The position numbers and the translations under genes are program-made. Positions 29,198 to 43,100 of a stretch of 64,000 nucleotides of DNA are shown piece after piece. Where the stretch lies: the NCBI RefSeq assembly GCF_011397635.1, contig NC_064760.1:25369356-25433355 (forward strand), read 5' to 3'. This DNA comes from Epinephelus fuscoguttatus. Its lineage: Eukaryota > Chordata > Actinopteri > Perciformes > Serranidae. Within the stretch, counting starts at the first letter, position 1. The number at the start of each line of letters is the position of its first letter. The notes below the pieces were generated by a model. That model did no database searches. It was not told the DNA's origin and was given only the letters and a program-made list of their open reading frames with translations.

Positions 29198-32100
29198 CTA
29201 CTCAGGAAGCACAACCTCATACGTCTCCGTCCCTGCGTCTTGTGTCTGTCCCTGCACCCCGCTTCCTTCATCCTCCTCTTTCTCTGTGTTGATCTGTGCC
29301 ACTCCCAGTCGGTACAGAGCATCCCTGATCACTACCTCCCCAGGCTGGCAGGCCTTCACCACTTCGTTGATCTGCTGGCTCACAATGTCTCTGCTGGTCA
29401 GAAAATCTACCAGACGGTTGTAAAGGTAGTAATAAGCTGTGTTGTTGAAAACCACAGGCTGCCGCCGTGCACGGCTCACAGAGTAACAGTCGTCTGAGCT
29501 CTCTGCGGAGTCACTCTCAGCTTTGTCTGTCTGCTCTTTCTGTTCTGCCCCCTCGTCGTCCTCTTCCCTCTCTTTCTCCAGCTCAGCCACCAGGCTGACG
29601 TAGGGCTCCAGATCTTTGCAGAGGGACATCGAGTGATGCTCTGAGGGAGGAGCAGGAGACTCCTGGGCTGCTCCAGGAGGATGAACCAGCCAGCAACAAG
29701 ATGATTTGGTGATGGGGTGGACCTGCTGGTTCTCTGCTACCAGTGACAGGTCAGCGCTGTACGGCTGGTCTTGCAGCTCAGCACATGACACAAACTAAAG
29801 ACAAAGAGGAGAGGTTGTCTGAGGCTGCAACACACCTTGAGCTTTTATCAAACAAATATGTGTAATAGTCTTGCCCAACCCGTTTTTATTGGGTCCCCAA
29901 AAGGCAGAGTAAAGTGTGCACCAATAATATGTGAATTCTAAAACAGAAAAGGAGTGTTCTTTTTTGCTATGGTGGTCTGCTCAATCCAGATATTTTTTTT
30001 TTCTCTTCACATGAACTTTGACCTGAAAACATGTTCATGGTCTCTGGCTGAGTTTATGTTGAGTGTGACTTCTGTGATTCCCTCACTCTCGATCGCGTGC
30101 ATGATGTTGACATGGACATAAAAGGAGTTTGTGAATGTGAAATGCAGAGAGGCCTCAGTGTGTTATATGTGGAGAGGTGCCAAATCATGAGAATTTAAAA
30201 ATGAACAAAATGGACGGAGGCATTTTCAGCACTGGAGCAAGTCAAAAGGATTATTCCTGTGCAAGGAAGAGATTTAAAGAGAGAGTGTTTTGACAGCGGA
30301 AAAGTAAGTCAGTCACATGTTGATTTGTGTAGCATTTGAACTGTTTGTTTTGTGTGTCTGTTGGTGACTAGTGTGTTGCTAGCTAGCTAAAATCACCTGT
30401 TATTATTTCATGAGCTGCAGCTGACATTCTGACATCATGTCCCTGACTTGAGGGCCTGTCCCTGATGTGGAATAGGCAGTAAAGTGCACTTATTCAACAT
30501 TATTATGATGGTGAAAGAGTCAGTAATGTGTGTGTTACATTCATATTGGTTAAATTTGCACGTGTCAACTTTCATGGTGGCAAATGTCAAATTCCAAATG
30601 CGTGTGTGACAAGTGAGAGTGGGTATATTTAATGATAATATCCTCTCTGTCTGGATCTTCCAGGCATTCAAAGGGAACATATCACACATTTTTACATTTC
30701 AAATACATCAGTTTGTTGTAGTCTTCATCAGTAGCCCATAAAAGTAGATGTTATGGCAATTCATGATGTCATTTTGTAAGTTTGGATCCCGGGAAGACAC
30801 CAAACATCACTTTCAATATGACAGACAGAATATCACAGACAACACACAAAAAAAACGGGGGTAATTTTACTTTCAGAATAAACTGAAAGACAGAAAATTC
30901 TAAATTTTCCATTTTAAAGTCACTCTTCATTCATCTCCCTGAGCCAATCATATCGTTGCTGACACATTTTAAAACTGTTCCTCCCTTTGCTGCTGTCAGT
31001 TGTCATTTCAGGATGAACCTCCCATCATTCTCATCTTCAGCCAACTGTCTTCACCTCCACCACCATGATCAAGACTCCACTGAGGGGGAATATTCCTAAA
31101 CTAAACATGACGTCCTCATACCCGAAATATATCATGTCACAATGCTGTCTAATCGCCAAGGAACTGTTCACTATTTATCTTTATTATGTAATGAATTATT
31201 GTTCACTGCAATTTAAGTCTCTCCTGATTGAAATCAGTTATTAAAACTTTTTACTAGAAATAATATTATTATTTTTTGCATATTATTTTATGCGATTGCA
31301 GCATTTTAACATTTAAAACACGATTTGGTTATTTAAAAATGTGATTAATGATTTCAACGGCACTTATAATACAATATTTTTTTAAACAATGTTTAACCCT
31401 CTGAATCAAATTTCACTACTTTTTGACTGCTGAGTGTTTTCGTACTTTTGGAGTTGTCAACTACTCCAAATTTAAACTTTTTTTGATTCATTTTGCCATG
31501 TAAAATAAAGGCATTTTAACTTTACAGACTTTACAGTGTGCTTTGGTGTGTTTTTGAAGGAGCCTTGCATTTTTTGATTTTTTACTGAGACTGTTTGACC
31601 CATGCAATGAGCCCTTCACCTGAGGAATAATTAATTACTCCAAATTTAAACTTCTGTTCAAACGTCTGGGAAATTAGTCATTGGGAACATCCCTAGTGAA
31701 CATATGTAAAATTTTCTATGATCAAAAAATACTGATCAGGCCTTGATTCTTTTGATTTTGAATTCTAACCTGCACATGTGAGTTCCTTGATAGACGACTG
31801 GATTAAATTTCAAATCACTCACATCTGGCTTTTCAAAAGGGTCAGAGAAGCAGCCTTGGTTCCTGCCCCACATCTGGGTTGCCAGTTCTGGGTACTGCAT
31901 GTCAGCACAGAGCGCTACCTGACGGGCACAGTCGCTGACATAGACTGGGGGCCAGTAGCGGGAGGACAGCAGCAGGTCTATGTGGTCCCGAGCTGTCTCT
32001 CCTCTCACCAAGTACTTAGAGCCGCACACCACCTGGACACAGGAAGAGGACAGAAATGGATTGGCTGCCCTGACAAGCAGAGGGATAATTGAAGTTTTGC

Positions 32101-35100
32101 TTGTCTATACTGTATGTCTTTTTCATACAAGGCAGATTCTGGCTATTGTTTTTACCTTGTGCGGGCAGACCTTTGACAGCTTGCCAGCGGTGAGGTGTGG
32201 AGGGGGCTGTGGAGCTGTGAAGAGGCCGCTGTGAACCAGTGTGTACAGGGAGATCAGGGAGGCCAGCAGCTCAGTCTAACACAGAGGGAGACAAAAAGGG
32301 TTTATTGAAGTAAACGGATATGAGCACACCAGAGTAAGTAGAGATAAAAACACACAAACACAGAGTAATGAATAAAAGAAACCATCTTTCAACTAGATTC
32401 TCCCTTCATAGAAAACAAAACAATGTGCTGAAATACCCTTGAGTAAGACACCCTGCGTCTTAGCAGCCACAGGTTGCAAAGGAGAGGAGGGGATTTCCTG
32501 TTCTTTCGGCCACGAACTCATCACGATTGGTGTATTTGCTCAAACAGTACCACTCGTATTGTGGCTAGTAATTTACAGTCATTAAAAGTTTTCTGAACTG
32601 GGGAAAATTTTTATAGTCATAAGACGCCCCCTTTTTTATAGTGTCTATTTCATTGTAGGTACTCTCCCAGCACAAGAGGAGCCACGAGTCATGTAGGTGG
32701 AGGCATACGTTTAATTGGTAGAACACATGAGCCAGTGCAGTGTCGGCAGCTGACATTTTATAGAACCTGTTAGTCGTGTAAACAACAGCTTGTGATGAAA
32801 ACATGGAAAAAAACACAGACAAATGGACCAACAGTTAAGTCTGGTCTTTACTGAGCGTATGTGCGTTGGGGGAAATTCAACGCCATTTTTACTCTTTGAA
32901 AGCCAGCTTACATCACTTCAGCGATCCTGATGGCAGTGCAAATGCAACCAAAAAGGTATACAGTTCTCAGGGGAGATTCCCAAAACGGTTTGTTCCATCA
33001 ACGCCTAGTAACTGCAAAAACATGCGTCTGTAACAAACACATATGCAGGGTTTTTCCTGCATAGAGGATCACTAGGCGGCCACATCCGTCCAATTTGGTC
33101 CTGCCTGTCAATAAAACTCTGACAGGTGTCATGATGGAAAACACTGTTTTGTATCAAGCGTTGCACTTGATGGATTTCTGTCATTTCTGACTACAATTGA
33201 GGCATCACGTTGGTGTGGTGGCGCTGTATTGTAATCAGCACAGTGCACTTGTAAAAGCGCTGCCAAATCTGTGAAAAAGGAAGGAAAAAGACCTACTGTT
33301 TTGCTGGGTGGGCAACAGCTGGTTATGTTTTTGCCACCACAATGATAAAAATCACTGCTGTTCTATATCGCCAGCTGACGTTTGTAAATGCGCTGCAAAC
33401 GGCAGTCGGACACAGTGTTTGTGAACGCTACTACATTCGCCTCTACGTGTGAGTGTCAGAATGCAGTCTTGTAATAAGACTACAGCATTCACACTACTGA
33501 AATGTAATAAAGAAGTTTTTTTCCCAATCAACTTTTTTCCCACTTTACCAGTACAAAAGTTCAGATATGAGCAAAACATGAAATCAGATAATACAGTAAA
33601 CATAATAAAAATAATTAATATGAATTCTGCAAAAAAAAAAAAAAGCTGTCTTATAAAAGTGTCTTGTACAAGTGTGTGAGAGGGGATTACTTAAAATAGA
33701 ATTTTAAATGCTTCAAAAACACTAGATCCACATTTGTGTTAATATTTTGCGAGCAAAATTAAAGTGTTTTACAAGATATTCAGTAAAGTCGTTTTGTGGT
33801 CATATTCTCAGCCTCAAACACGGCTCAACCAGACCACGTGATCTGCTACTTGCACTTTAGGAACAAATATTATTGGGACCAAAGAAAATTGCAATTTGTT
33901 GCATATTTGTTTTTTTTTTTTCCAATCACATACTTATTATAACTAATATGTTGCTTGTAAAAAGTTGATTACTTGAGCCAGTTGAAGGCCCAGTACACGT
34001 GTGCTCATGATTGGGATGTTACCATCTCCGTCTCAGCCAGGAAAAACACTTTGTCTCCCCCCCCGCCCCAAACACACACATCTACCTTAGTAGACCCTGG
34101 GGTGATGCTCGCCCCACAGCGGTCCAGTATTGTTCTCAGCTCGTCTTCACTGTGCTCTTCAATCTTGTCGAGTCTCAGCTGACCATCGTGAATGAGACGC
34201 ACCAAAACTGATGGATCTCCTGAAAACAGATGATGAAAAACATCTTCCTAAAACTGTGCTCATATAATTAACACAAGGCACTGTGACCCCTAACTTAATA
34301 TTAGTAAACACTATTATTGTACTCTGTACAGAATGGGAGAATAATTACAACAAAATCCATACCAAACAAAGCATATAATCATTCTGAATATAATCATCTT
34401 TTTCCATTTTATTCTCTACCTCCCTTCCTTTTGACTTCATAACAATATACTGCACATACCCTACTGAAAATTTCCCAGTCACAGATTAATGCATGTATAA
34501 GATTAAATTCGGCAAAAGAAGCATGAATGGGGTTTTCTGAGGAGGCTTGGGGGGGAAATTAACAGTTTTCAGTGGTTCTCAACTAACTCTATGGATTGGA
34601 GCGAATGTGACTGGAAAAACACCGTGAGAATAAATTCCCCTGGACTTGGAAACTTTTTATCTGGGCCACTTTTTTTGTTTTTGAAAAAGAGGAGGGATAC
34701 AAAGCTGCTGCATGTCCTTTTGGCAGCAAGTAAAAAATCTATTAGGCTCGGGCGGTATCACGGTATCACAGTATACTGGGGTATTTAGAAATCTATTCTA
34801 TTAAACTCATATAGAGATGTTGTATTGAGGATGTATCGTATGAAGTGCACATCGTACACCACCGGACGTCGGTCTCCTAGTGGAACAAGCGGCTGAGCTG
34901 ATAGTTGTGGCGACTGCAAGTGTTGGGGATAACGTACAGGACAGAAATGATAGAGGGATGGATTTTTGGTTAGATGTCTAAATTAAGGTCTGTGGTTAAC
35001 ACAAGCTTAAGAAAATTTTGAAGAATGAATTTTGAAGCTTTTTTGTGTCTTAAAAAAGGTGGTTGCTAACAAGTTTATAACTTGATGTTGGCTTTTTACT

Positions 35101-38100
35101 TCAGGTGATTGCATTTATGCTTCACAAATCAACAAAGAAATGAGAGGTGTTCATTTCTTTGTCGTTTGCTGTACAAAACATGGAAGTATCACTAACTTTT
35201 GTTCTTGACAGATCTTATTTTGTGCAATAATCCAACATCCAATGGAAAATTCCCATTGGCCTTTTGTCAAAGGAACCAGGTAGACACTAAATTCCAGGTT
35301 GGCCTACATATAAACATCATTCCTGTAGCTATACACATGTGTATAAAAACAGGATAACAGTTTTATGTAAGAATATAAATATAAAATATAAAAGGTTTTC
35401 TACTAGGTACCTGAGGGCTGCTGTGTGTGTGTCAGGACCTTGTCTTTCTCCGTGTTGATGACAGTGGGACTCCTCATAAGTGGAGGTATGAAGGGAGAAA
35501 TTATAGAAGCATCCACCCGTGTGATGGGGATGTCAGTGGGGAAAGTTGCTTGCTCGATAGCCTCGCTTTCCATGGTCAACCAGAAGTCATCCACGTGTAC
35601 CTCATCTGAGACTGAAAACTCGGGCCAGGTGAACTGTGGACAGAATGAAAAGTGTGTGAGCATGTGGAGAGGCCAAAACGCAAATGCCAAAAACTGCAGT
35701 TCCTCTAGTGGCCACTTGAGGGCTGGCTCCAGAAGGGAGTCGATCCCCATAGACCCCCCATATTAAAATGCTTAACTTTACAGCAGAAATAAACAAGTTA
35801 CAGCCTGGCACAAAAAGAGTTTTGGTCTCTATAGCTAATTTCAACATCCATTACAACTATACAGGGGTTGCATTTTTATATTATGCACCTGTTAACATTT
35901 TTTAAGGCTTAAAGTTATACATAATTAAGGGCGTGGCCGCTTTGAGTGGCTGTCTGTGAGGCACACAGTGACATACTTCATGATACTGTCCCTGCTAAAC
36001 TGCTCTAAGTGTGTTGTAACTGACTCTACTTTGGGCTTTAATTTCCGACTACTTTTCTTGCATTAATTTCTCACCTCCACATTCTTTAGCTCCAGTACGT
36101 TGCTTGTGTATCGTTGCGCAACCTCCAGTTTGGGAGCAACACCACAAATGCCGCAGATCATGTCGTTGTAATCTCTCACTGTCAGACACTCAAAGGCCCA
36201 GTAGCCGCTCAGGAGAAGCTCCAGAATTTGAGATAACTCCTCTGGACTCAGAGCGTGGACTGAAGCAAGAGAGAAAGACACAGTGAAACTCTTGAAAACA
36301 TAATGTAGAAGACAGAAAACACAAATGCTCAAAATGACAGAATTAAGAGAATGCAGTTGCAGGATGAAGGGTCCACTGTTACCAGGGTGATTGGGGATGT
36401 TTTCAAGCACGGTCCTGGCTGCATGAGAGGGCGCTTGGCCCAGTTTGATATAGGCCCTGATCTTCAGCAGCTGGTCGATGCTAACCAGCAGTCTGTTCCC
36501 AATGTTGAACAAACCTGTCGTAAAAGAATTAACATTTTAATTCACAGAGAAAGCTCACAACAGGCCATATACCACTGCTAAAACAAATCTTCCACAGCAA
36601 ATCTCCATATAAAAACTGACAAGGTTGCAACCGACAGGCTCCTGTAATTACTTAATTCAGAGTATCCATGTAATTAGGTGCTGTACTGATTTCATTGTGA
36701 ATTTGGTAATTAAGACGGACATAATGGAAGGCCATACAGACAAAGGTGAGGCTGTGGTATGGTAGAGAGGAATATCAGAATATCGGCCTCTAGTCCACAT
36801 GTAAAAGTATCCTTGGTTTAACATTCATACACAACTGTGTATGAATGTTAAACTGAGTAGCAGGTGGCACTTTGTACAGCAGCCGCGACACACCAGTGCG
36901 TGATTGGGTGAATGTGACATGTAGTGTAAAAGCACTGTGAGTGGTTGAAAGAACAGAAAGGCGCTACACAAGTGCAGTCCATTTACCATTTACAATAACA
37001 TAAAGCATTTATGGTGATGGATGAGAAGATACGATAAGAGTTTGTAAGTAGAGATTAGATTAGATTACATAGCGTAGTGTGTGTGAATGTTGGGATGTTT
37101 GCATGAGAAGCAGTGATATGTGTTTGTGTTTACTGATCGTAAGCCTCCCAGCAACACAACCGGAAGCCCAAGGGTGACACAGGCAAGCCACTTCTTCCTC
37201 TTTTATTTTTTTTTCCCCTCCTCAAAATTTCCAAACAAAGCAGCTGTGTAAAACTCAAATGTATTTAGGTATGAATAAAAATTTTGTTTAAAAAATCACA
37301 AGCTGTTTTATAAGCACTTGAGACACTGTGGCTGAGCAGTGTGGTTACCATAAATACGGGAGCAAAGCACAGTTGTTGAGCTGCGGTCTTCTGCCAACAG
37401 GATCAAAAGCTGTAGCTAATATTTACTGACTATTTCTTTTACCAAGCAACAGAGGAGTTTCTGTTAAAACGCTGGAGATAAATGACAATAATAATAATTG
37501 GAACAATAAGTATATTTTTGAATATTATGAAACAGAAGTGGTACCCATAATTTTCAGCTGTACACCCTTAATTTAAGATGCTGTGGTTGCAGTATTTTGA
37601 AAAAATACAGAGTCAGATGCCACAGCATGTGCCACTCTCTTGGCTGGCCTTAGTGTCCTGCCTTTATTCAACAGATCAGAGAGATGAGGATCCTCAAATT
37701 AGAAAAAGTTAGATATTCTATCGAGGATACATCCTGGTCCCTTTGCTAATTTAACATACATGCATTTAAGCATGGTGGTGCAGTGGTTAGCATTGTCGCT
37801 TCACAGCAAGAGGGTTCCTTGTTTGAACCCAGGGTGCCGCAGTCCTTGTGGGTGGAGTTTGCAAGTTCTCCCTGTGTCAGCGTGGGTTTTCTCTGGGTAC
37901 TCTGGCTTCGTCCCACAGTCCAAAGACATGCAGGTTAATTGGTGACCCTAAATTGCCCGTAGGTGTGAATGTGAATGGTTGTCTGTCTCTATGTGTCAGC
38001 CCTGTGATAATCTGGCAACCTGTCCAGGGTGTACCTCGCCTCTCACCCAATGTCAGCTGGGATAGGCTCCAGACCTACTGCAACCCCTAACAGGATAAGT

Positions 38101-38806
38101 GGTTATGAAAAATGAAGTTGGAATGAAATGTCTTTGTGTGAAATATGTGCTGAAGTTGACTGTCTGCTGAGCGGCCTTTGGCTGTCTTGATGCTTTTCCC
38201 CTTTAGCATGGCAAACTAGAGCCCCTTCTTCAATGTTACCAACTTAAAACATTACGGTGCAGAGCCTTCATCAGCGCTGCTAGAGCCTCTCTCTTGAGCC
38301 GTGTATTATATTTCTTGTTTGAAAGCCATACATTATTAAACACGCACTTAGAAGGCATTTGCAGATAAGAAAACTTGCTCACTTTACCTGCACGCTAGAC
38401 ATTCATGTCATCAACTAGCTACATACAAAAATGTGTATCATGTGATACTAGTGACGTTTCAACGGTCACGCAGCGCAGTGCTTGATTTTAAATTAGTAAT
38501 ATAGGGAACCTATTTGGCACAATATGAGACACGTTTTGGGATTTTTAGGAACATATTTCAAACAACTGCAGAGACAATGTATATTTAAAACTTTTCCAAA
38601 GCAGTTTTTCTAATTTCATAACTTTTCCAGCAATTTCATGACCTGAATGTAAAAGTCGTGAGTGGTGCTGTTTACCTGGATGCAGGTCAGTGAAGCTGTG
38701 CAGAGCCAGACACTGAACGTTGAGACACACCTTGAGCTGAAGAGTGGCTGTCTGGATCAGTGTCTCAGTGAGCAGCCAGCAGTCCACTTGTCCTGCAACG
38801 GTACTA

Positions 38807-38853
<47 letters not shown>

Positions 38854-40096
38854 AGGATACATTAGGGAACACAACATGTCGGTACTGATGTAGCAGGATA
38901 GTTGGAATACAGAAACACATCTTCTCACCTCTGATCTCCTTTGAAGAGAGGGTAGTTACACAGGCCACAGTGAGTAGCTGCTGATTCATAGAACTGAGGC
39001 CACCCAGACTCTATCAGCGTCTCCGCCTCTACGCTGTTCTCATGCTCCTGATCACCTGGTCGAACCAAGACGATCTGCAGACTGTTGAGCTCCTGGATGA
39101 GCGTCAACGTTTCCTGTAGCTCAGTCTCGCTCTCAGGAATCTGCAGGGAACGGTGCAGCAGCTGCAGGGTGCTCTGGCGCTGAATGTCCTTCTGAGCAGG
39201 ACTCAGGGCCTGGTACGGATCGAGCAGAGTCTCAGACTGAGAAAGGAAAAGAGAAATCCACATTAAAAGATGTAAGAAAGTTTTGAAAAGAGAGGTTTAT
39301 AATAACTAAAGTGAAAGAGATGTGATACTACTGCAAAGAATTAAGATGAAGAGGGGAAAAGATCTGTATAGATAGGCTTGCTCTTGAGTTTCAGCAAAAA
39401 AACATCTACAGTGAGTAAAAACAAACAAAATATACAGACAATTTTACACAAAGAGGATGTTGAAGATGTAAAAGATGACATCAGTTCTGCTTCGTTGAAA
39501 GTCACGGAGAGAAAGCTTCCAAGATTAATGACCTGACATCAAAGGCCCGTTGTCCTCAGCCTGAAGTCGAGATTTATGGATGCTAAGAAGCAAATGCTCT
39601 GCACAGGGATCCAAGGGTACGAGGTGCAGCTGGAAACTAACCCTACACCAGAGGAGAATCTGTAGGAAGTAAGCCTTTACCTTTGTTCCCTTGGCGTTCT
39701 TCTGGGTCAGCTCACAGCCGCATTTAGGGCACACTGCAGGTTTGTGTCTGTTCTTATACATGTAGTCACAGGACGGGTTCTTACACCGACCCCTTCCTCG
39801 TGCTGTTGACAGACCCAAATCCTAAAAGAACAAGAAAAAGAAAAAAACAGGAACAAATTTAATTAGAAAGGAACATTTGGTGTAATCTAATTTAAAATAG
39901 GCTAATTTGCACAGAGAATATTAGTGTACTGACAAAGCTGGAAACGGCATGTTGTTTAAAAGGCACGACTGACACTATATTCACTCTCCTATCAACCAGT
40001 GAAGACACAGCCTGGCTGCCATCTGCTGGGACAGAAGAATCCTACAGAGAGAAATGCAAAAATTCAGAATACTTGTCCAAATCTGCACCTTTGCTT

Positions 40097-40139
<43 letters not shown>

Positions 40140-43100
40140 CAAAGTGTTTGATGTTTGTGTTCACCTGCTTGGCTGCAGTTGTCGGGACGGTCTGGCCGAG
40201 CTGCTTTAAAGTGCTCGGTTTGAGACCTGAGAGACTCTCTTGAGGCACTGTGGTTAGACAATGACCACATCAACTAAGAGCAGAGACCTCAGAAAGTGCA
40301 GTCACACACATATAACACTATAATCACTTCCTCTCTGTATGATGCAGGTAGTCTAAATATGCCAATAACAAGCACTGATTAAACATTAAATAAAACTGTA
40401 TCCATACAACAGACTGAAAGATCACATTTAATGAAGTATAATACAAATGAAATCAAATGCTGCACAGTACCAGTGGATGATTTATTGTTGTTTGCACTCT
40501 GAAACTTTCCTTTGTCCGGTGGGACTGTTATGATCTGGAACAAAGCACGGCCTAAAAACGCACACACAAGCCAAATCCACACGGTAACACATGGTAATTT
40601 AACACTGACAACAGAACAGTGCCTGAGTGCTGCATGTTTTATCTCACCTGTGCTGTAATAGGCAGGAAGGATAGGTCTCACAGGTCTCTTTAGAACAGTG
40701 GCGTTGTTTCTGTGTTGACCCTGGAGTGTCGCGCACCGAAGACTGTCCTTCATCTGTCTGCTCAGACGAATGGCAAGTACATCAAGTGAGATACACACGG
40801 TTAGGAATACTTGCTATGAAAATGGCTGCAATAACAAAGCACAGAGGTGTCATTACAATCCTGTTCCTTAAAGATTTTCTGATGAATGGTTTAAACACCT
40901 TTAAACACTTCAGCATTTCAAATAAACAAAAAAAAAATACATGGTGTTTACAGGTATCAGACACTTAAATTTAATGCTTTTTAATACCTTTTTGAGGTCA
41001 TTTTTAACCAAATTTAAGGCTTTTTGTGGAAAAATGTTCTTTTTTTTTATTCAAGCATTGCAGGTCAGTATAAAGGTAGGTAGTATGTGTACAGCCCTGT
41101 GCAGAGCTAGGTTTTTATGCAGGAGCTTGACTTATTTTGACAAAAAGCAATTAAAGGATGGATAAAATGTTTATGGCAATGAAGACCTCACAAATTAAAA
41201 TTTGAAACTACAGTATGTAATGACTTTCAAGGCCTAGGTCATGGGATTGGACCTGCAGACACCCTGGTATAAATATTTCTCACAGAAATAGCAATTCAAA
41301 GTTATGCATATACATATCTATACCTTCCACACCTAAGCATTAAAGCACCAATTTGCAAATAGTGTACAGCACAGTTTTCACACAAATGTCCACTGGGGTT
41401 CATTTTAGCAAACAGAACACACTTAAAAAAATAAATAAATAAATAAAATTTATTTCATCAGCGCTCACTTTGTTTGTTCCTGTTCCTTGACGCTGCTGCC
41501 CTCTGGTGGCTTTCCACCTGAAACTGCATGCTGCTTTCTGGAGCACTTCTGAACTTCTTTTTTGCTCCCAGTGGCGTTTCTTTTACTGACATCAGCATTC
41601 CCCTCCTGAGCAGGGGTAGAGATGGGTTTACAGCTTTCTTTAATCTTGGTTTCAGATTTCTGCGGCAATTGCTTGGGCACAGCGTCTCTCTCTTGCATCT
41701 TCTTTGCCTGTTATAGAAGTGCAGTCAAAGTTAACTGACTTGAGCTGCAGGTCAAACCTGGAGGCTGAATATTTGTACAACTCCTGGATGTTTGTACATC
41801 AGATTGAACAAGCCGAACTGTTTGCTCGACACTTACGGCAGGTATCCATTTTCCACCCAAGTGGCTCCCACATTCAGGGCACGTCGGTGGCTTGTGGCGG
41901 GTGACATACACAAATGAACACCCAGGATTTAGACACCTCCCTCGACCTCTGCGGGTGTACGTCTTCACAGACTGCAGAAAAAGATATAAACATGAAAGTT
42001 CACATCTCTCAGCTGCTGCTACCATCCCCAAATCATTTTAAATCTTAATAATGATATTCCTATTTTTCGTTTTTTGTGTGTAGACTCTACGCCTGCCAAT
42101 TTCAGTACTGACATTTATGAGGTGGCTGAATAATGTGGGTGCTTACCATTTTATAGGAAGGTTTGGCACTTTGTTCAATGCTGGCTCCGACAGAGACCAT
42201 CATCACTGGGCCCACAGAGCTGACGCCTGGCAGAGACTTTGGCTCCAGCAGGTTCTGAAGTAAAGGACACATTACTTCACTGCATTAGCTGAAACACTTT
42301 TTTTGTGATTAAAATGGTCAAACCCTGATCATTTTTGAATAACTTATCTGCTAACTGGTGGAGGGGCATTTAAGTCTCACCTGGGTGGGTATGATGGCAA
42401 CCACCTGGGCAGTTTCCCCCTGTATCTGCTGCACCATTGCTCCACCATAACCACTAGCAGCAACTCTGGTCTCATTTCCTTTAAGTGTCACGCCATTTGC
42501 TGTGGGGCCAGCAGAGCCCTGTGGGACATGGGTGTCTGTGGAGGTCGAGGCTTTGCATAAAACAGAGGAGGAAGAGGAGGGTGGGATTCCTTGGGGGGTC
42601 GTGGGATTGGATGCCACTTCCATTTCTTCTGCTATGTTGTCCACAACAATTGGCTGCTCAGAAAGCTCCACTTCACCGGCCAAGCCAAGAGCTGTGAACT
42701 GGGGCTCTTGGGTGAGAGAGGTGGAAGGCAGACCTCCCTCCACTGGAGAGTCCAGAGACTCAACGCTCACCTCTGGCTGAGAGCCTCCCAGCTGCTGATT
42801 TGAGGGGCAGCCTTTAGACAGCAAAATGTAACTGGCTCTCGGGAGGATTTTGCGGAAGCCTGGTAGGTCCTTGGAGGGGCTGAGACACGACTGAGGGAAA
42901 AGCAAAATCAAGAATATTGTTCATGGCTATTCACAGAATCACTCTGACATTCTACTAGACACCAGTGGATTAGGCCACTGTCGAGACAAAGCAGGAAAAA
43001 ACTGCTGTATCTCTGCTGTGATACTTGATGCTAATAGGTCACTTTGTTCTGAGTTTATCTGTGGTAAAATACACGAGACAAATGTACTCATTACAAATGA

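Noticed and set aside
29133-29497. Two + strand frames of 85-96 aa
   Set aside because: Shadows of the last hmgxb3 exon on the opposite strand.
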